Assembly: GCA_003513845.1 (NCBI GenBank)
Contig: DOTB01000015.1
Coordinates: 1 to 64,000, forward strand
Length of the DNA stretch: 64,000 nucleotides
Direction of reading: 5' to 3'
From: Candidatus Atribacteria bacterium
GTDB taxonomy: Bacteria > Atribacterota > Phoenicimicrobiia > Phoenicimicrobiales > Phoenicimicrobiaceae
A program made the translations under genes and the position numbers. The notes beneath the pieces are model-generated. The model saw nothing but the letters and a program-made list of their open reading frames with translations. It searched no databases and was not told the origin of the DNA. Each line of letters opens with the position of its first letter. Position 1 is the first letter of the stretch. Positions 34,927 to 44,670 of the stretch are shown here, in pieces.

Positions 34927-35961
34927 TTATTCCTCCTGGACTAAATATCTCAAGGCCAAAACTTTTAAAATAGCCGCTAAAGGCACAGCCACTAATATAC
35001 CTAATACCCCCAATAACTGGCCACAGATTAAAATAAATAAAATTACCGTTAAAGGATGTAAACCTAATTCTCTACCCAGGATATTAGGATTAAGAAGTAT
35101 CGCTTCAATTTGATTAACTATTACAAACAATATCACAATTATTAATAACACCCACCAGGAACTACCCAGAGCAAAAATTAGAGCCAAAACGAGCCCCACT
35201 ATAGGACCTAAATAGGGGATAAAATTAAATATCCCACTGGTTATCCCGATAATTAAAGCAAATTTCAAATTTAAGAGGTACAAACCTATACCAATTAGAG
35301 CTCCTACAATAAAACAGACTATTATTCTACCGCGTATAAACCCACTAACAATACGGTCTATCTCTTCCAGTATTTCTTTAAACTCTTTTTTCTTATCTTT
35401 GGACACAAAAATATATAAATTTTCTTTAAATATATTCATATCTCTCAACATATAAAATAAAATTAAAGGAACAATTACTATACCAAAGGTAATACTGGAA
35501 ATTATATTGGACAAATAAATTATAATGGTTCGGGAAAAATTTAATATATCTTTTTGGAGTTCAGATAAATTTTCTTTAAGTAAGGTTTCTACGTCCTCGG
35601 GGTTTATAAATTTAGAAAGTTGAGGTTCTAAGGATAAAATTAGATTTTGAAATTTATCAATAAAATTAGGAATTTCTTTATATAAAATATTAAGTTGATT
35701 AATTACGCTGGGAATAAGGAAAAATATAGTTAGAACTAACATAGCAATTATTATCCCGATTATAATAATAACAGTCAATACCTTTGGAACTTTTTTATTA
35801 ATGAGATATTTATAAAGAGGATCAAAAAAATAAGCCAACATCAAAGCAATACTAAAATATATAAATAACCATTTAAGTTTACTTAATACATAAAATAGAA
35901 TCACCAGGCCAATAGAGATATTAATAATAAAATTTAATTTCTTGTCTTTTACAAATTCCAT
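34927..35961 (-). CDS. AI-2E family transporter (permease)
   Basis: A 344-aa integral membrane protein with about seven to eight helices and the family pattern IALMLAYFFDPLYKYLINK near the N-terminus, YMLRDMNIFKENL in the middle and FNFIPYLGPIVGLVLALIFA plus NPNILGRELGLHPLTVILFI near the end. Family members export autoinducer-2 or act as Na+/H+ or other transporters; the substrate is open. It ends 11 bp before the amidase start. Confidence 0.9.
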   Translation of the reverse strand: MEFVKDKKLNFIINISIGLVILFYVLSKLKWLFIYFSIALMLAYFFDPLYKYLINKKVPKVLTVIIIIGIIIAMLVLTIFFLIPSVINQLNILYKEIPNFIDKFQNLILSLEPQLSKFINPEDVETLLKENLSELQKDILNFSRTIIIYLSNIISSITFGIVIVPLILFYMLRDMNIFKENLYIFVSKDKKKEFKEILEEIDRIVSGFIRGRIIVCFIVGALIGIGLYLLNLKFALIIGITSGIFNFIPYLGPIVGLVLALIFALGSSWWVLLIIVILFVIVNQIEAILLNPNILGRELGLHPLTVILFILICGQLLGVLGILVAVPLAAILKVLALRYLVQEE

Positions 35962-36289
35962 AAATAATTTTTCACCTAAAACAACTTTTTACTTATTTAT
36001 TTATTTATTTATAACAGATTAACCCAGATTATTCAATTTTTTTCTATCTAATATCAGTTACAAGATTTTCAGGGGAGTAAACTCCCTTGAAACTCCTCTG
36101 CCATTTGTTATTTTTTTCAGTTTTATATATTACTTTCCCTGACAATGATAATCTCATTAGAATCCATTCATTATTTAAAAATAATTTACCTTTTAGCATC
36201 GGAACTCCTTTAAAATTCCGATGCTCTTAAATATATACTTTATAATATATACTACACAAACTTCTTATTATCCTTCTTTTTAGTTTAAT

Positions 36290-36330
36290 AATCAAAAAAT
36301 CCGAAAATCTATTTTTCGGATTTTTTGATT
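36290..36330 (-). terminator. Strong bidirectional terminator downstream of glnS
   Basis: AATCAAAAAATCCGAAAA and its exact reverse complement (18 bp) flank a 5-nt loop, so a U-tract is formed on either strand. It ends the glnS unit on the minus strand. Confidence 0.8.
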
Positions 36331-36481
36331 AAATATTAATTAATTAAAATTAGTGAATTTTGAATATTTATTTTTTATCCCCTATACCTTGTATTTTTTT
36401 CTTTTCCTTACGCCTTACAAACTGGTTAAAATCTATTCTTTATTCAAACTTATACCCATGAAAATGGGTAAAAATTTATTT

Positions 36482-36516
36482 AATAGTATCGGAATTTTTG
36501 AAATTCCGATACTATT
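36482..36516. repeat. Family E hairpin just downstream of glnS
   Basis: Perfect 15-bp arms AATAGTATCGGAATT/AATTCCGATACTATT with a 5-nt loop. Related but shorter copies are at 36195-36225 and, degenerate, at 38275-38301. Confidence 0.65.
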
Positions 36517-36535
36517 ATAAATAACGAATATCCAA

Positions 36536-38248
36536 TTAGAATTTCTGATTTTTGTTGGCTTTCCGGATTTTATCCCAGGTGTCCCGTAAAGATACAATGC
36601 GGTTAAATATTAATTTATCTGACGTTGAATCAGGATCCACACAAAAGTAACCTTTTCGCATAAACTGGTATCTACTTCCAGGTGCAGCTCCAGCCAAACT
36701 AGGTTCTACCAGGCAATTAGTTAATACCTCCAGAGAGTTTGGGTTAAGCTGATTTATAAAATCTTTCCCTTCCCCCTGTTCTTCCGCTACCTCATTCTGG
36801 TCCAGCAGAAGATAGTCGTATAAACGCACCTCCGCTTCTAAAGCATGGGCTGCAGAAACCCAGTGTAGAGTTCCTTTTACTTTACGTTTGGCACCCGGTT
36901 TACCGCTTTTGCTTTCTGGGTCGTATGTACAGTGAACTTCTTTGATCTCTCCTGTTTTTTCATCTTTAATAAATCCTTCACATTTAATAATATAGGCATT
37001 TTTTAATCTGACCTCATTACCTGGAGCCAGACGGAAATATTTTTTGGGCGGGCTTTCGCAAAAGTCGTCCTGTTCGATATAAAGAATTCGGGAAAAAGGT
37101 ATCTTACGTGTTCCGGCAGCAGAGTCTTCAGGGTTATTTTCCGATTCCATCTCTTCCACTATATCCTCAGGATAATTAACAATAACCAACTTTAAAGGAT
37201 GCAGTACCCCCATAACCCGAGGTGCTCGCAGGTTTAAGTCCTCACGGATACAATGTTCCAGAAAACGGATATCTACTACGCTATTACTCTTGGACACACC
37301 GATTCTATCACAAAAATTTCGAATAGCCTCCGGTGTGTAACCCCTACGCCGCAGACCCGATATGGTCGGTAAACGAGGATCATCCCAACCGGACACATAT
37401 CCTTCTTCCACCAACTTGCGAAGCTTCCGTTTACTCATCACTGTATTAGTTAAGTTAAGACGGGCAAACTCGATCTGCTGAGGTGGATCTGGTAAATTTA
37501 AAGTGTTGAGAACCCATTCATACAAGGGACGATGGTCTTCAAACTCCAGGGTGCAGATGGAATGGGTAATTCCTTCGAAATAATCTTCAAGAGGATGGGC
37601 ATAGTCATACATAGGATAAATACACCATTTATCTCCTGTCCGGGGATGAGTGGCTCTTAAAATACGATAGAGAACAGGATCTCTCATGTTCAGATTAGGT
37701 GAAGACATATCAATTTTAGCCCGTAATACCCGCGAACCGTCAGGAAATTCACCATTCTGCATACGACGAAATAAATCCAGATTTTCTTCCACAGAACGGT
37801 TGCGATATGGGCTTTCTTTTCCTGGTTCCTTAAAACTTCCGCGGTACTCTTTAATTTCTTCAGGGCTCAGGTCACACACATAAGCTTTACCCAATTTAAT
37901 TAGACTAATGGCATACTCATACATTTTTTCAAAATAATCAGAGGCATAAAAAAGCCTATCACCCCAATTAAATCCTAACCACCGAACATCGTTAATTATA
38001 GAATCAATATATTCCATATCTTCTTTACTGGGATTTGTATCATCAAAGCGAAGATTGCATAGACCTCCATTTTTTGCAGCCAAACCAAAATTCAAGCAGA
38101 TAGACTTGGCATGACCGATGTGCAGATATCCATTAGGTTCTGGGGGAAACCGGAGATGAACCCTACCATTATATTTATTTGCCTTTTTGTCATTATCAAT
38201 GATCTCCTGTATAAAATTAACGCTTGTTTTAGAACCTATTGAATCCAT
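36536..38248 (-). CDS. glnS: Glutaminyl-tRNA synthetase
   Basis: Charges tRNA-Gln directly with glutamine. The class I HIGH motif is in [16 protein letters not shown], the KMSKS equivalent is VMSKRKL, and the GlnRS-specific stretches [14 protein letters not shown] and [20 protein letters not shown] are present. The C-terminal beta-barrel anticodon domain spans about 335-550. The 570-aa length is typical. With glnS present and tRNA-Gln(CTG) encoded nearby (49849-49922), the indirect GatCAB route is not needed for Gln, though nothing here excludes it. Confidence 0.96.
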   Translation of the reverse strand: MDSIGSKTSVNFIQEIIDNDKKANKYNGRVHLRFPPEPNGYLHIGHAKSICLNFGLAAKNGGLCNLRFDDTNPSKEDMEYIDSIINDVRWLGFNWGDRLFYASDYFEKMYEYAISLIKLGKAYVCDLSPEEIKEYRGSFKEPGKESPYRNRSVEENLDLFRRMQNGEFPDGSRVLRAKIDMSSPNLNMRDPVLYRILRATHPRTGDKWCIYPMYDYAHPLEDYFEGITHSICTLEFEDHRPLYEWVLNTLNLPDPPQQIEFARLNLTNTVMSKRKLRKLVEEGYVSGWDDPRLPTISGLRRRGYTPEAIRNFCDRIGVSKSNSVVDIRFLEHCIREDLNLRAPRVMGVLHPLKLVIVNYPEDIVEEMESENNPEDSAAGTRKIPFSRILYIEQDDFCESPPKKYFRLAPGNEVRLKNAYIIKCEGFIKDEKTGEIKEVHCTYDPESKSGKPGAKRKVKGTLHWVSAAHALEAEVRLYDYLLLDQNEVAEEQGEGKDFINQLNPNSLEVLTNCLVEPSLAGAAPGSRYQFMRKGYFCVDPDSTSDKLIFNRIVSLRDTWDKIRKANKNQKF

Positions 38249-38309
38249 AAACTGTCCCCCTTGCTTTATTTTAGAACACCGGATTTTAAAAATTCTGATG
38301 CTTTAAATT

Positions 38310-38362
38310 ACAACTTTTTGGTCATAATTATATTGCCTGGGCACAATGAATTGCGCCCTTAC
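38310..38362. repeat. Family B repeat, rearranged copy
   Basis: The family tail CAACTTTTTGGTCATAATTA precedes, rather than follows, the core GGGCACAATGAATTGCGCCC. This is consistent with two adjoining partial copies. Confidence 0.5.
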
Positions 38363-38390
38363 AAAAAACCCTTTAGCAAAAGCCAAAGGG
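38363..38390 (-). terminator. Terminator of the tmRNA gene
   Basis: CCCTTT/AAAGGG with a 10-nt loop is followed by TTTTTTG on the minus strand, 20 nt beyond the tmRNA CCA end. Confidence 0.75.
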
Positions 38391-38409
38391 CTATTATTAA
38401 CCTATAAAA

Positions 38410-38766
38410 TGGTGGAGGCGGCGAGATTCGAACTCGCGTCCAAAGATATTTCGGTAAAAACCGCTACGAGTGTAGTCTATGATTTTGTTCTCGCTCTTTT
38501 TACCTCCCATAGACAGGATGTAAATTGAGCCAGCCCTTAACTTTCTCTTTTTCAGGTCAGGGCAATCCTGAAAAAGATAGTCTACTTTATGTTACACCCG
38601 TAAAAGTCTCGTAGACGAAAGACTTTTATGGATGTGCAACCTGATTAGGCTGCGAGTGCTAATTCTCTATTATTAGCGTTTATTGTTTTTCCATGGTTTT
38701 ACGAGGACATGGCACCTCGACTCGCTGTTTTTACCTCTCCTATCTCTGTCGAAACCTATCGCCCCC
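38410..38766 (-). ncRNA. ssrA: tmRNA (transfer-messenger RNA)
   Basis: Rescues stalled ribosomes together with SmpB. The 5' end GGGGGCGATAGGTTTCGACA pairs as GGGGGCG with CGCCTCC before the ACCA 3' end, and the T arm GCGAG-TTCGAAT-CTCGC is intact. The tag reading frame at 38677-38645 encodes ANNRELALAA followed by TAA, a standard degron ending in ALAA. Total length is 357 nt. The mature 5' end overlaps the last 11 nt of smpB, so the RNA is probably cut from the smpB transcript by RNase P. Confidence 0.96.
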
Positions 38767-39235
38767 ATTTTTTATTCTTTATTTCTTTTTCCACTTCTCG
38801 TTGGGCATCCTTTTCAGCTAATGCCCTGCGTTTGTCATACAATTTTTTTCCTTTGGCTAAAGCTAATTCAATCTTAGCATAACCTCTTTTAAAATAAATT
38901 CGTAAAGGTACCAAGGTCAAGCCTTTCTCCTGAACTTGCCCTTTTAAGCGGTAAATTTCCCGCTTATGAAGGAGCAATTTACGTTTCCTCTTGGGGTTCA
39001 CATTAAATATATTCCCAAAGGCATAGGGAGAAATATGCATATTCATCAAGTAAAGTTCGTTATTTTCAAATTGAGCAAAACTTTCCCGCAGGCTAACCTT
39101 GCCTTCCCTTAAAGATTTTACTTCTGTTCCTTTTAGAGCCAGCCCAGCTTCATAAGTGTCCAATATACTATAATCATGATATGCTTTTCTATTTACAGCT
39201 ACATTTTTTACTTCATCTTTATTGGTAGAACTCAT
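38756..39235 (-). CDS. smpB: SsrA-binding protein SmpB
   Basis: Binds the tRNA-like end of tmRNA and delivers it to stalled ribosomes. The protein (159 aa) has [49 protein letters not shown] and the basic C-terminal tail [20 protein letters not shown]. Its final codons TGG GGG CGA TAG are also the first bases of tmRNA. It is the last protein gene of the aromatic operon, 9 bp after tyrA. Confidence 0.97.
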   Translation of the reverse strand: MSSTNKDEVKNVAVNRKAYHDYSILDTYEAGLALKGTEVKSLREGKVSLRESFAQFENNELYLMNMHISPYAFGNIFNVNPKRKRKLLLHKREIYRLKGQVQEKGLTLVPLRIYFKRGYAKIELALAKGKKLYDKRRALAEKDAQREVEKEIKNKKWGR

Positions 39236-39244
39236 AATTTTTCC

Positions 39245-40150
39245 TCATTTTCCTTTTGAATTATAACATAAATGAGGAAAATTCTCAATGACTTCTCTTA
39301 ATCTCCTGGCTTTTTGAAATTCTTCTCTTAGGCCTTCGGGGTCATTAATTAATCTATCTTCTATCAAATTAAGATATTCTTTGAATTTTTGAATTATCTC
39401 CAGAATGGTCTCTTTATTGGTATCACAGATATCTTCCCAAATTTTACAAGGGCTTTGGGCAATTCGAGTCATATCTTTAAACCCCCCTCCAACGGCTCTA
39501 AGATAATTATTATTATTTTCTTCTTGAACCAATCTACCCACCACATTGATTAAGGATATAGCTATAATTTGGGGTAAATGACTTATTGTACCAACAACTC
39601 TGTCATGTTCTAAGGGATCTAATATCAGTATGTTTGCATTTATTATCTTAATCAATGAGAATATTTTTTCTATGGCCATTAAATTACTTTTCTTAGTAGG
39701 AGTTAAGATATAAGTCTTTTCCTGGAAGAGATGGGAATCTGCTGAATCTATGCCATATTTTTCTGAACCAGCCATAGGATGTCCGCCAATAAAATGAATA
39801 TCTGACGATAATACCTGATTAGCTGTTTCAACAATCTTGACCTTGGTGCTCCCGGTATCAGTAATCAGGCACCCTTTCTTAAGAAAAGGACTAATTTTAG
39901 GTAATAAATCTAAAATTGTTTTTACTGGAGTAGCCATAATTACTATATCTGCTTCTTTTACCCCTTCTTTGAAGTTAACTGTCCCTTCATCAATTGCCCC
40001 CCGGACAATGGCTTTTTCTATTACTTCTTTTTTATCTACGCCTACAATTTTAAATTTTGGTCTATCTTTTCTTAGTGCCAAACCGAGGGATCCACCGATT
40101 AGTCCCACACCAATAATAGTTATTTTTTTAAAGTCGCTTTCTTCATCCAT
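39245..40150 (-). CDS. tyrA: Prephenate dehydrogenase
   Basis: Oxidatively decarboxylates prephenate to 4-hydroxyphenylpyruvate in tyrosine synthesis. The NAD-binding motif is ITIIGVGLIGGSLGLALRK, and GGHPMAGSEKYGIDSADSHLF with TISHLPQ marks the prephenate site. At 301 aa no ACT domain is present, so control by tyrosine must come from elsewhere (DAHP synthase and the operon attenuator). The start overlaps aroQ by 8 bp. Confidence 0.94.
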   Translation of the reverse strand: MDEESDFKKITIIGVGLIGGSLGLALRKDRPKFKIVGVDKKEVIEKAIVRGAIDEGTVNFKEGVKEADIVIMATPVKTILDLLPKISPFLKKGCLITDTGSTKVKIVETANQVLSSDIHFIGGHPMAGSEKYGIDSADSHLFQEKTYILTPTKKSNLMAIEKIFSLIKIINANILILDPLEHDRVVGTISHLPQIIAISLINVVGRLVQEENNNNYLRAVGGGFKDMTRIAQSPCKIWEDICDTNKETILEIIQKFKEYLNLIEDRLINDPEGLREEFQKARRLREVIENFPHLCYNSKGK

Positions 40151-40598
40151 TTTGTTTTTCTCCTTTTTTTAACAAATCTTGAAGAGCGTGGATAGCGAGA
40201 ATATAACTATGATAGCCAAAACCGGCAATTTGTCCTGTACAAGCAGGAGCAGTTACTGATTTTCCCCGAAAATCCTCCCGTGAAAATATATTGGAAAGAT
40301 GAACTTCAACTATTGGGATAGGACAATCTCTTAGAGCATCGGCAATAGCATAACTGTAGTGGGTATAAGCCGCTGGATTGATAATTAAGCCTTCAACTTG
40401 GGAAGAGAATTGCTGAATAAATTCTATAATCTCCCCCTCGAAATTGGATTGTTTTATGGTAAGTTCAATACCTACCTTCTCAGCAAATGATTTAAGCTTA
40501 TGATTTATTTCTTCCAAAGTTATATTTCCATAAATCTTCTGCTCCCTTTTCCCTAGCATATTTAAATTCGGTCCATTAATTATTCCTATCTTTATCAT
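40143..40598 (-). CDS. aroQ: Type II 3-dehydroquinate dehydratase
   Basis: Removes water from 3-dehydroquinate to give 3-dehydroshikimate (third step of the pathway). Diagnostic motifs: IINGPNLNMLGKREQKIYG (with the active-site Tyr), NPAAYTHYSYAIADAL and VEVHLSNIFSRE. The 151-aa length is normal. It follows aroB by 14 bp. Confidence 0.96.
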   Translation of the reverse strand: MIKIGIINGPNLNMLGKREQKIYGNITLEEINHKLKSFAEKVGIELTIKQSNFEGEIIEFIQQFSSQVEGLIINPAAYTHYSYAIADALRDCPIPIVEVHLSNIFSREDFRGKSVTAPACTGQIAGFGYHSYILAIHALQDLLKKGEKQNG

Positions 40599-40612
40599 AA
40601 TTCTCCCTCCTT

Positions 40613-41731
40613 TTAAAATTCTTCTAAGGCTTTTATTACTTCCTCTTTGTTTATGTCATCAATTAAAATAACTTTCCCCGGGGCTCTTAGTAAGATAAAT
40701 CTTATTTTCCCCTGAATATTTTTCTTGTCTAAGGTTAAAGTTTCCCATATTCGGTTATAATCTATATTTCTTACATATTTAAATACAGATTTAGATTCTT
40801 TTGATCTGGATGGTTGAGAAGAGTAAAGGATTGCCAGAATGTATTTAATCTGTTCTTCAAATTCATCTGAACATATTCCTCTATTCCGAGCTATTTTAGT
40901 TTCAATTAGCATACCTAAGGCTACTGCTTCTCCATGACTTAAATCTTGATATCCGGCTTCAACCTCCAGGGCATGACCAATACTATGTCCAAAATTTAGT
41001 ATTTTACGTAATCCAGTCTCCCAGGGATCTTCTAAAACTACATCTACTTTAAATTTAACAGATTTTTTTATAAGTTCACATAAGATATCAATATCTCTAT
41101 TTAATAATTGATAAATATTGCTTTCCAACCATTTAAAGAAATCGGGGGATTTGATTACTGCTATCTTTACGGCCTCTACTATTCCATTTTTTATATCCTT
41201 ATCTGATAAAGTAGATAAAACCTCAGGGTCAATAAAAACTGCCTTCGGTTGATAAAAACTTCCAATTATATTTTTAGCTAAAGGATGATCAACTGCAACC
41301 TTACCCCCGATACTACTATCTATCTGAGCCAAAAGAGTAGTAGGAATATGCACTAGAGATAAACCTCTCATATAGGTAGCAGCGACAAACCCGGTTAAAT
41401 CTCCTGTAACCCCCCCACCTAAGGCTATAAGCCCGGTAGACCGGTCTGCCTTTCTTTTCAATAATTCATCATATAAATAATTTGCGCTTGATATACATTT
41501 ATATTTCTCCCCATCAGGAACTTCTATAAAATCGGTACTAAACTCACCTTTCTTCAGAGTAGATAATAACTTAGTTCCATATAAACTATTCACTAAGGGG
41601 TTGGTAATCACGATGACTCTTTTGTTCTTTATTATTTTAGATAAATATTCATCTAAATTACTCAAAATACCCTTTTCGATATAAATATTATATTCTTCAT
41701 CTTTGGTAATTTTTATTTTTATCTCCTTCAT
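40613..41731 (-). CDS. aroB: 3-dehydroquinate synthase
   Basis: Converts DAHP to 3-dehydroquinate using NAD and a divalent metal. IALGGGVTGDLTGFVAATYM, LVHIPTTLLAQIDSSIGGKV and the metal-binding ILNFGHSIGHALEVE and LSHGEAVALGM are clear. The 372-aa protein overlaps aroK by 4 bp (ATGA), indicating coupled translation. A short stretch near residue 300 (SSQPSRSKESKSVF) looks like a lineage-specific insertion. Confidence 0.96.
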   Translation of the reverse strand: MKEIKIKITKDEEYNIYIEKGILSNLDEYLSKIIKNKRVIVITNPLVNSLYGTKLLSTLKKGEFSTDFIEVPDGEKYKCISSANYLYDELLKRKADRSTGLIALGGGVTGDLTGFVAATYMRGLSLVHIPTTLLAQIDSSIGGKVAVDHPLAKNIIGSFYQPKAVFIDPEVLSTLSDKDIKNGIVEAVKIAVIKSPDFFKWLESNIYQLLNRDIDILCELIKKSVKFKVDVVLEDPWETGLRKILNFGHSIGHALEVEAGYQDLSHGEAVALGMLIETKIARNRGICSDEFEEQIKYILAILYSSQPSRSKESKSVFKYVRNIDYNRIWETLTLDKKNIQGKIRFILLRAPGKVILIDDINKEEVIKALEEF

Positions 41732-42249
41732 CTATTTAGACCTTTACCTTTCAAAAGCTCTATTATTCTATCTACAACTTCCTCTATATTCAGATCAGAA
41801 GTATCAACCTTCAACTTAATATTATCGTATATCTTCTTTCTCTCCTTTAATAGTTTGTTAATGTTATCCAATACATTTTCTCCTCTTAAAAGGGGTCGAT
41901 CATTCTTTCTTTTTACCCGATTATAGATAACTGTAGGGTCAGCATAAAGGCAAATTATCTCTCCTTTCTGACTCAGCATTTCAGCATTATCCGAAGAAAG
42001 TAATGTCCCTCCACCAGTTGCAATGACCAAATTTTCTTGTTGGGATAGTTCTTTTACTAATTTATTTTCTTGTTGTCGAAAATAATCTTCCCCATATCTA
42101 GTAAAAATATCTGCTATACTCATACCTTGATTTTCTTCTATAACCTTGTCCGTATCTACAAATTTCATTTTCAACTTTTGGGCTAATTGTTTAGCTACTA
42201 CACTTTTGCCGGCTCCCATAAAGCCAGTAATGATAATATTCCTTCTCAT
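41728..42249 (-). CDS. aroK: Shikimate kinase
   Basis: Phosphorylates shikimate at O3. Walker A is GFMGAGKSVVAKQLAQ, the shikimate-binding part includes FVDTDKVIEENQGMSIADIF and ATGGGTLL, and the lid has RPLLRGEN. The 173-aa length is standard. Overlaps of 4 bp with both aroB and aroC place it in a tight translational chain. Confidence 0.96.
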   Translation of the reverse strand: MRRNIIITGFMGAGKSVVAKQLAQKLKMKFVDTDKVIEENQGMSIADIFTRYGEDYFRQQENKLVKELSQQENLVIATGGGTLLSSDNAEMLSQKGEIICLYADPTVIYNRVKRKNDRPLLRGENVLDNINKLLKERKKIYDNIKLKVDTSDLNIEEVVDRIIELLKGKGLNR

Positions 42250-43394
42250 ATCTTTTGAAGCCTCTTCTTATAGTTTTCATAATTTTCCTTAATTTCCAGT
42301 AAAGAATCGCTACCGAATTTCTCCAAAAAAGCTACCGCTATTTCCCAGGCAGCTACCGCCTCTCCCACTACACTGGCAGCTGGTACTACACATATATCAG
42401 ACCTCTGGTAAATTGCCCTGTTCTCTTTTTTATTGGCAAAATCAATAGAACGGAGAGGATTAATCAAAGTAGGTATGGGTTTAAGGTAAGCTCTAATAAT
42501 TACGGCTTCTCCATTAGTTACCCCACCCTCTATACCACCGGCTCGATTAGTCTCCCGGTAATATCTGGAAGAGCTTGTTTCCAATTCCTGATATACAAAG
42601 ATTTCATCATGAACAACTGAACCTCTTTTTTCTGAAGCCTCTATTCCCTCACCTATCTCAACTGCCTTAATTCCTGGAATACTCATCAATGCTGAAGCCA
42701 GGCGCGCATCCAAACGTCTGTCCCATTGAGCATAACTTCCTAACCCAACAGGAACCCCCGTAATTATCACCTCAAATACTCCTCCCAGAGTATCTCCTTT
42801 CTCACGGGCTCGATCGATTTCTCGACACATTCCAATGGAGGCAACCCCATCTATACAATATACCGGGGATTTAGCAATCTCATCTTTTACTTTTTGATTA
42901 AAAGAAGCGATTCTCTTAGCTTTAATCTTGCCAATCCTTAGTACATAACTGTAAATATTTATATTGAACTCTTCTAAAAGTATACTGGCAACTGAACCTA
43001 TTGCTACTCTCATAGCAGTTTGTCGAGCACTCGCTCTTTCTAAAACTTTTCTTAAGTCTTTAAATCCATATTTTATGGCTCCGGTAAAATCTGCATGTCC
43101 TGGTCGAGGAATAGTCAATGGAGGATATTCCTTTTCCTGCCAATTTTCCCAATCTTTATTTTTTATCAGCAAACCAAGTGGACTTCCTATTGTCTTTCCT
43201 TCTATTATTCCAGATAATATTTCAACTCTATCCTGTTCAATCTTCATCCTCTCTCCTCTACCATAACCCCCCTGACGTCTCTCCAGGTCTCGATTGATCT
43301 TTTCTTCACTTATGGAAAGCTCGGCTGGTAAGCCTTCTATTATTCCTATTAGACCTTTCCCGTGAGATTCTCCTGCTTCCAGAAATCTTAGCAT
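42246..43394 (-). CDS. aroC: Chorismate synthase
   Basis: Makes chorismate from EPSP with reduced FMN. It carries LRFLEAGESHGKGLIGIIEG, RRQGGYGRGERMKIE, the signature SARQTAMRVAIGSVA, and RSDICVVPAASVVGEAVAAW. At 382 aa it is full length. The gap of 162 bp to aroE upstream contains copies of the short family C repeat. Confidence 0.97.
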   Translation of the reverse strand: MLRFLEAGESHGKGLIGIIEGLPAELSISEEKINRDLERRQGGYGRGERMKIEQDRVEILSGIIEGKTIGSPLGLLIKNKDWENWQEKEYPPLTIPRPGHADFTGAIKYGFKDLRKVLERASARQTAMRVAIGSVASILLEEFNINIYSYVLRIGKIKAKRIASFNQKVKDEIAKSPVYCIDGVASIGMCREIDRAREKGDTLGGVFEVIITGVPVGLGSYAQWDRRLDARLASALMSIPGIKAVEIGEGIEASEKRGSVVHDEIFVYQELETSSSRYYRETNRAGGIEGGVTNGEAVIIRAYLKPIPTLINPLRSIDFANKKENRAIYQRSDICVVPAASVVGEAVAAWEIAVAFLEKFGSDSLLEIKENYENYKKRLQKI

Positions 43395-43414
43395 TTTTTT
43401 CTTCTCCTTTCTTA

Positions 43415-43556
43415 AATAGTCGTTAGTCGTTGGTTAATAGTATTTAGTAAAACCCCCACTTTACCTTGTGTTGCAATCTCCTATGTTGTATGAGGTTAAT
43501 ACTCACGTGGTAAAGTGGAAAACTAGTAACTATTCGCTATTCACTAACTGACTAAT
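43415..43556. repeat. Family C (TAGTCGTTAGTGAATAG) repeats between aroE and aroC
   Basis: TAGTCGTTAGTCGTTGGT at the left and CTATTCACTAACTGACTAAT at the right form a loose inverted pair. Similar words recur at 26221-26262, 44475-44515, 51483-51515, 60166-60200, 62352-62385 and 62668-62702. Confidence 0.55.
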
Positions 43557-44423
43557 TTATGTAACTTGTCTAAATATTTCTAATACTTCTTTACCCTCTG
43601 GTTTAAGTCCAGTCCAGAGATAAAAACTTTCTATGCCTTGATTAACTAACATCGGTAAACCATTAATTATCTTTGCTCCTGCCCTCTCTGCTTGCTTTAG
43701 AAAAATAGTCTTAGTGGGATGATATATAAGGTCATAGGCTAAAAGATTAGAGTGAAATAATTTTTCATCTGGTAAAGGAGTTTTATCGATTTGAGGGGGC
43801 ATTCCTAAAGAAGTAGTATTAACTATAATATGAGCCCTTTCTATCTTATCTTTCAAATTCTCTTCATCTAAGGAAAATGCATTAATACAGCTCCTGGGAA
43901 AGAAGGAAGAAAAATCCTGTTTAATCTTTTTGGCTTTTTCTAAAGTTCGATTAAAGATACATATCTCTTCTATTCCTTCCTCTAAAAGAGCATAAACTAC
44001 CCCACGAGCAGCTCCTCCTGCTCCAAAAATAACTGCTTTTTTTTGTTTTATGACAAATTTTCCATATTCCTGTAGACTTCTCTTAAAGCCGATTACATCA
44101 GTGTTGTAACCGGTAAGAATTCCTTTATTATTGACAATAGTATTTACTGCGCCTATCCTTCGAGCAGATTCTTCTACTTCATCTAAAAAATCAATTACTT
44201 TTTCTTTGTAAGGGAAAGTAATATTTACTCCTTTTATATTCAGAGCCTTTATCCCTTGAATAGCATCTTTTAAATCTGTCCATCTTACTTGAAAGGGAAG
44301 ATAACAATAATCTAAAGAATATTTAAATATTATTTGGTTGTGAATAAAAGGAGAAAGACTATTTTCTATATTTTCACCAATTAACCCAATTATTTTAGTC
44401 TTCCCATTTATCTCTTTTTTCAT
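43557..44423 (-). CDS. aroE: Shikimate dehydrogenase
   Basis: Reduces 3-dehydroshikimate to shikimate with NADPH. IGLIGENIENSLSPFIHN, GVNITFPYKEKVIDFLDEV (catalytic Lys and nearby residues), GAVNTIVNNKGILTGYNTDV and the nucleotide loop VIFGAGGAARGVVYAL are diagnostic. The 288-aa length is normal. It is 247 bp after aroA, a gap filled by families B and C repeats. Confidence 0.96.
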   Translation of the reverse strand: MKKEINGKTKIIGLIGENIENSLSPFIHNQIIFKYSLDYCYLPFQVRWTDLKDAIQGIKALNIKGVNITFPYKEKVIDFLDEVEESARRIGAVNTIVNNKGILTGYNTDVIGFKRSLQEYGKFVIKQKKAVIFGAGGAARGVVYALLEEGIEEICIFNRTLEKAKKIKQDFSSFFPRSCINAFSLDEENLKDKIERAHIIVNTTSLGMPPQIDKTPLPDEKLFHSNLLAYDLIYHPTKTIFLKQAERAGAKIINGLPMLVNQGIESFYLWTGLKPEGKEVLEIFRQVT

Positions 44424-44554
44424 TTACACCTACACTCCCATCTTAGATGTACCTCCCTCGAGAGGAAGAAAAAAATTAGTCTTTAGTCTATAGTGAATAG
44501 TCGTTAGTTGATAGTTCAAAACTCAAAACTTTTTTATAAAATTTGTAAAAAATT

Positions 44555-44670
44555 GTAGGGGCACAATGAATTGTGCCCTTGCTATACTATTGCCAATCTT
44601 CTCCTATGGGCACGATGCATAGTGCCCATACATTACTATTTTTATTTACTTTTGGCTTACAATCATACTT
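44555..44670. repeat. Family B palindromic repeat, most complete copy
   Basis: Three parts: hairpin GGGGCACAATGAATTGTGCCC, hairpin GGGCACGATGCATAGTGCCC about 35 nt on, then the tail TTTACTTTTGGCTTACAATC. The element ends right at the aroA stop codon. Other copies: 17543-17601 (tail), 32160-32260, 38310-38362, 49515-49630, 62586-62616 (one hairpin). Confidence 0.75.

Larger units (their letters stand above)
35962..36535. other. Intergenic gap between glnS and the AI-2E gene
   Basis: It contains three hairpins: 36195-36225 (AGCATCGGAA/TTCCGATGCT), 36290-36330 and 36482-36516. No coding potential is seen. Family E repeats account for the first and last. Confidence 0.7.

Noticed and set aside
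38249-38362. T-box or other riboswitch before glnS, and likewise before gltX (51465-51668)
   Set aside because: No T-box consensus word (AGGGTGGNACCGCG) or specifier arrangement is visible in either gap; both contain repeat-family sequence.
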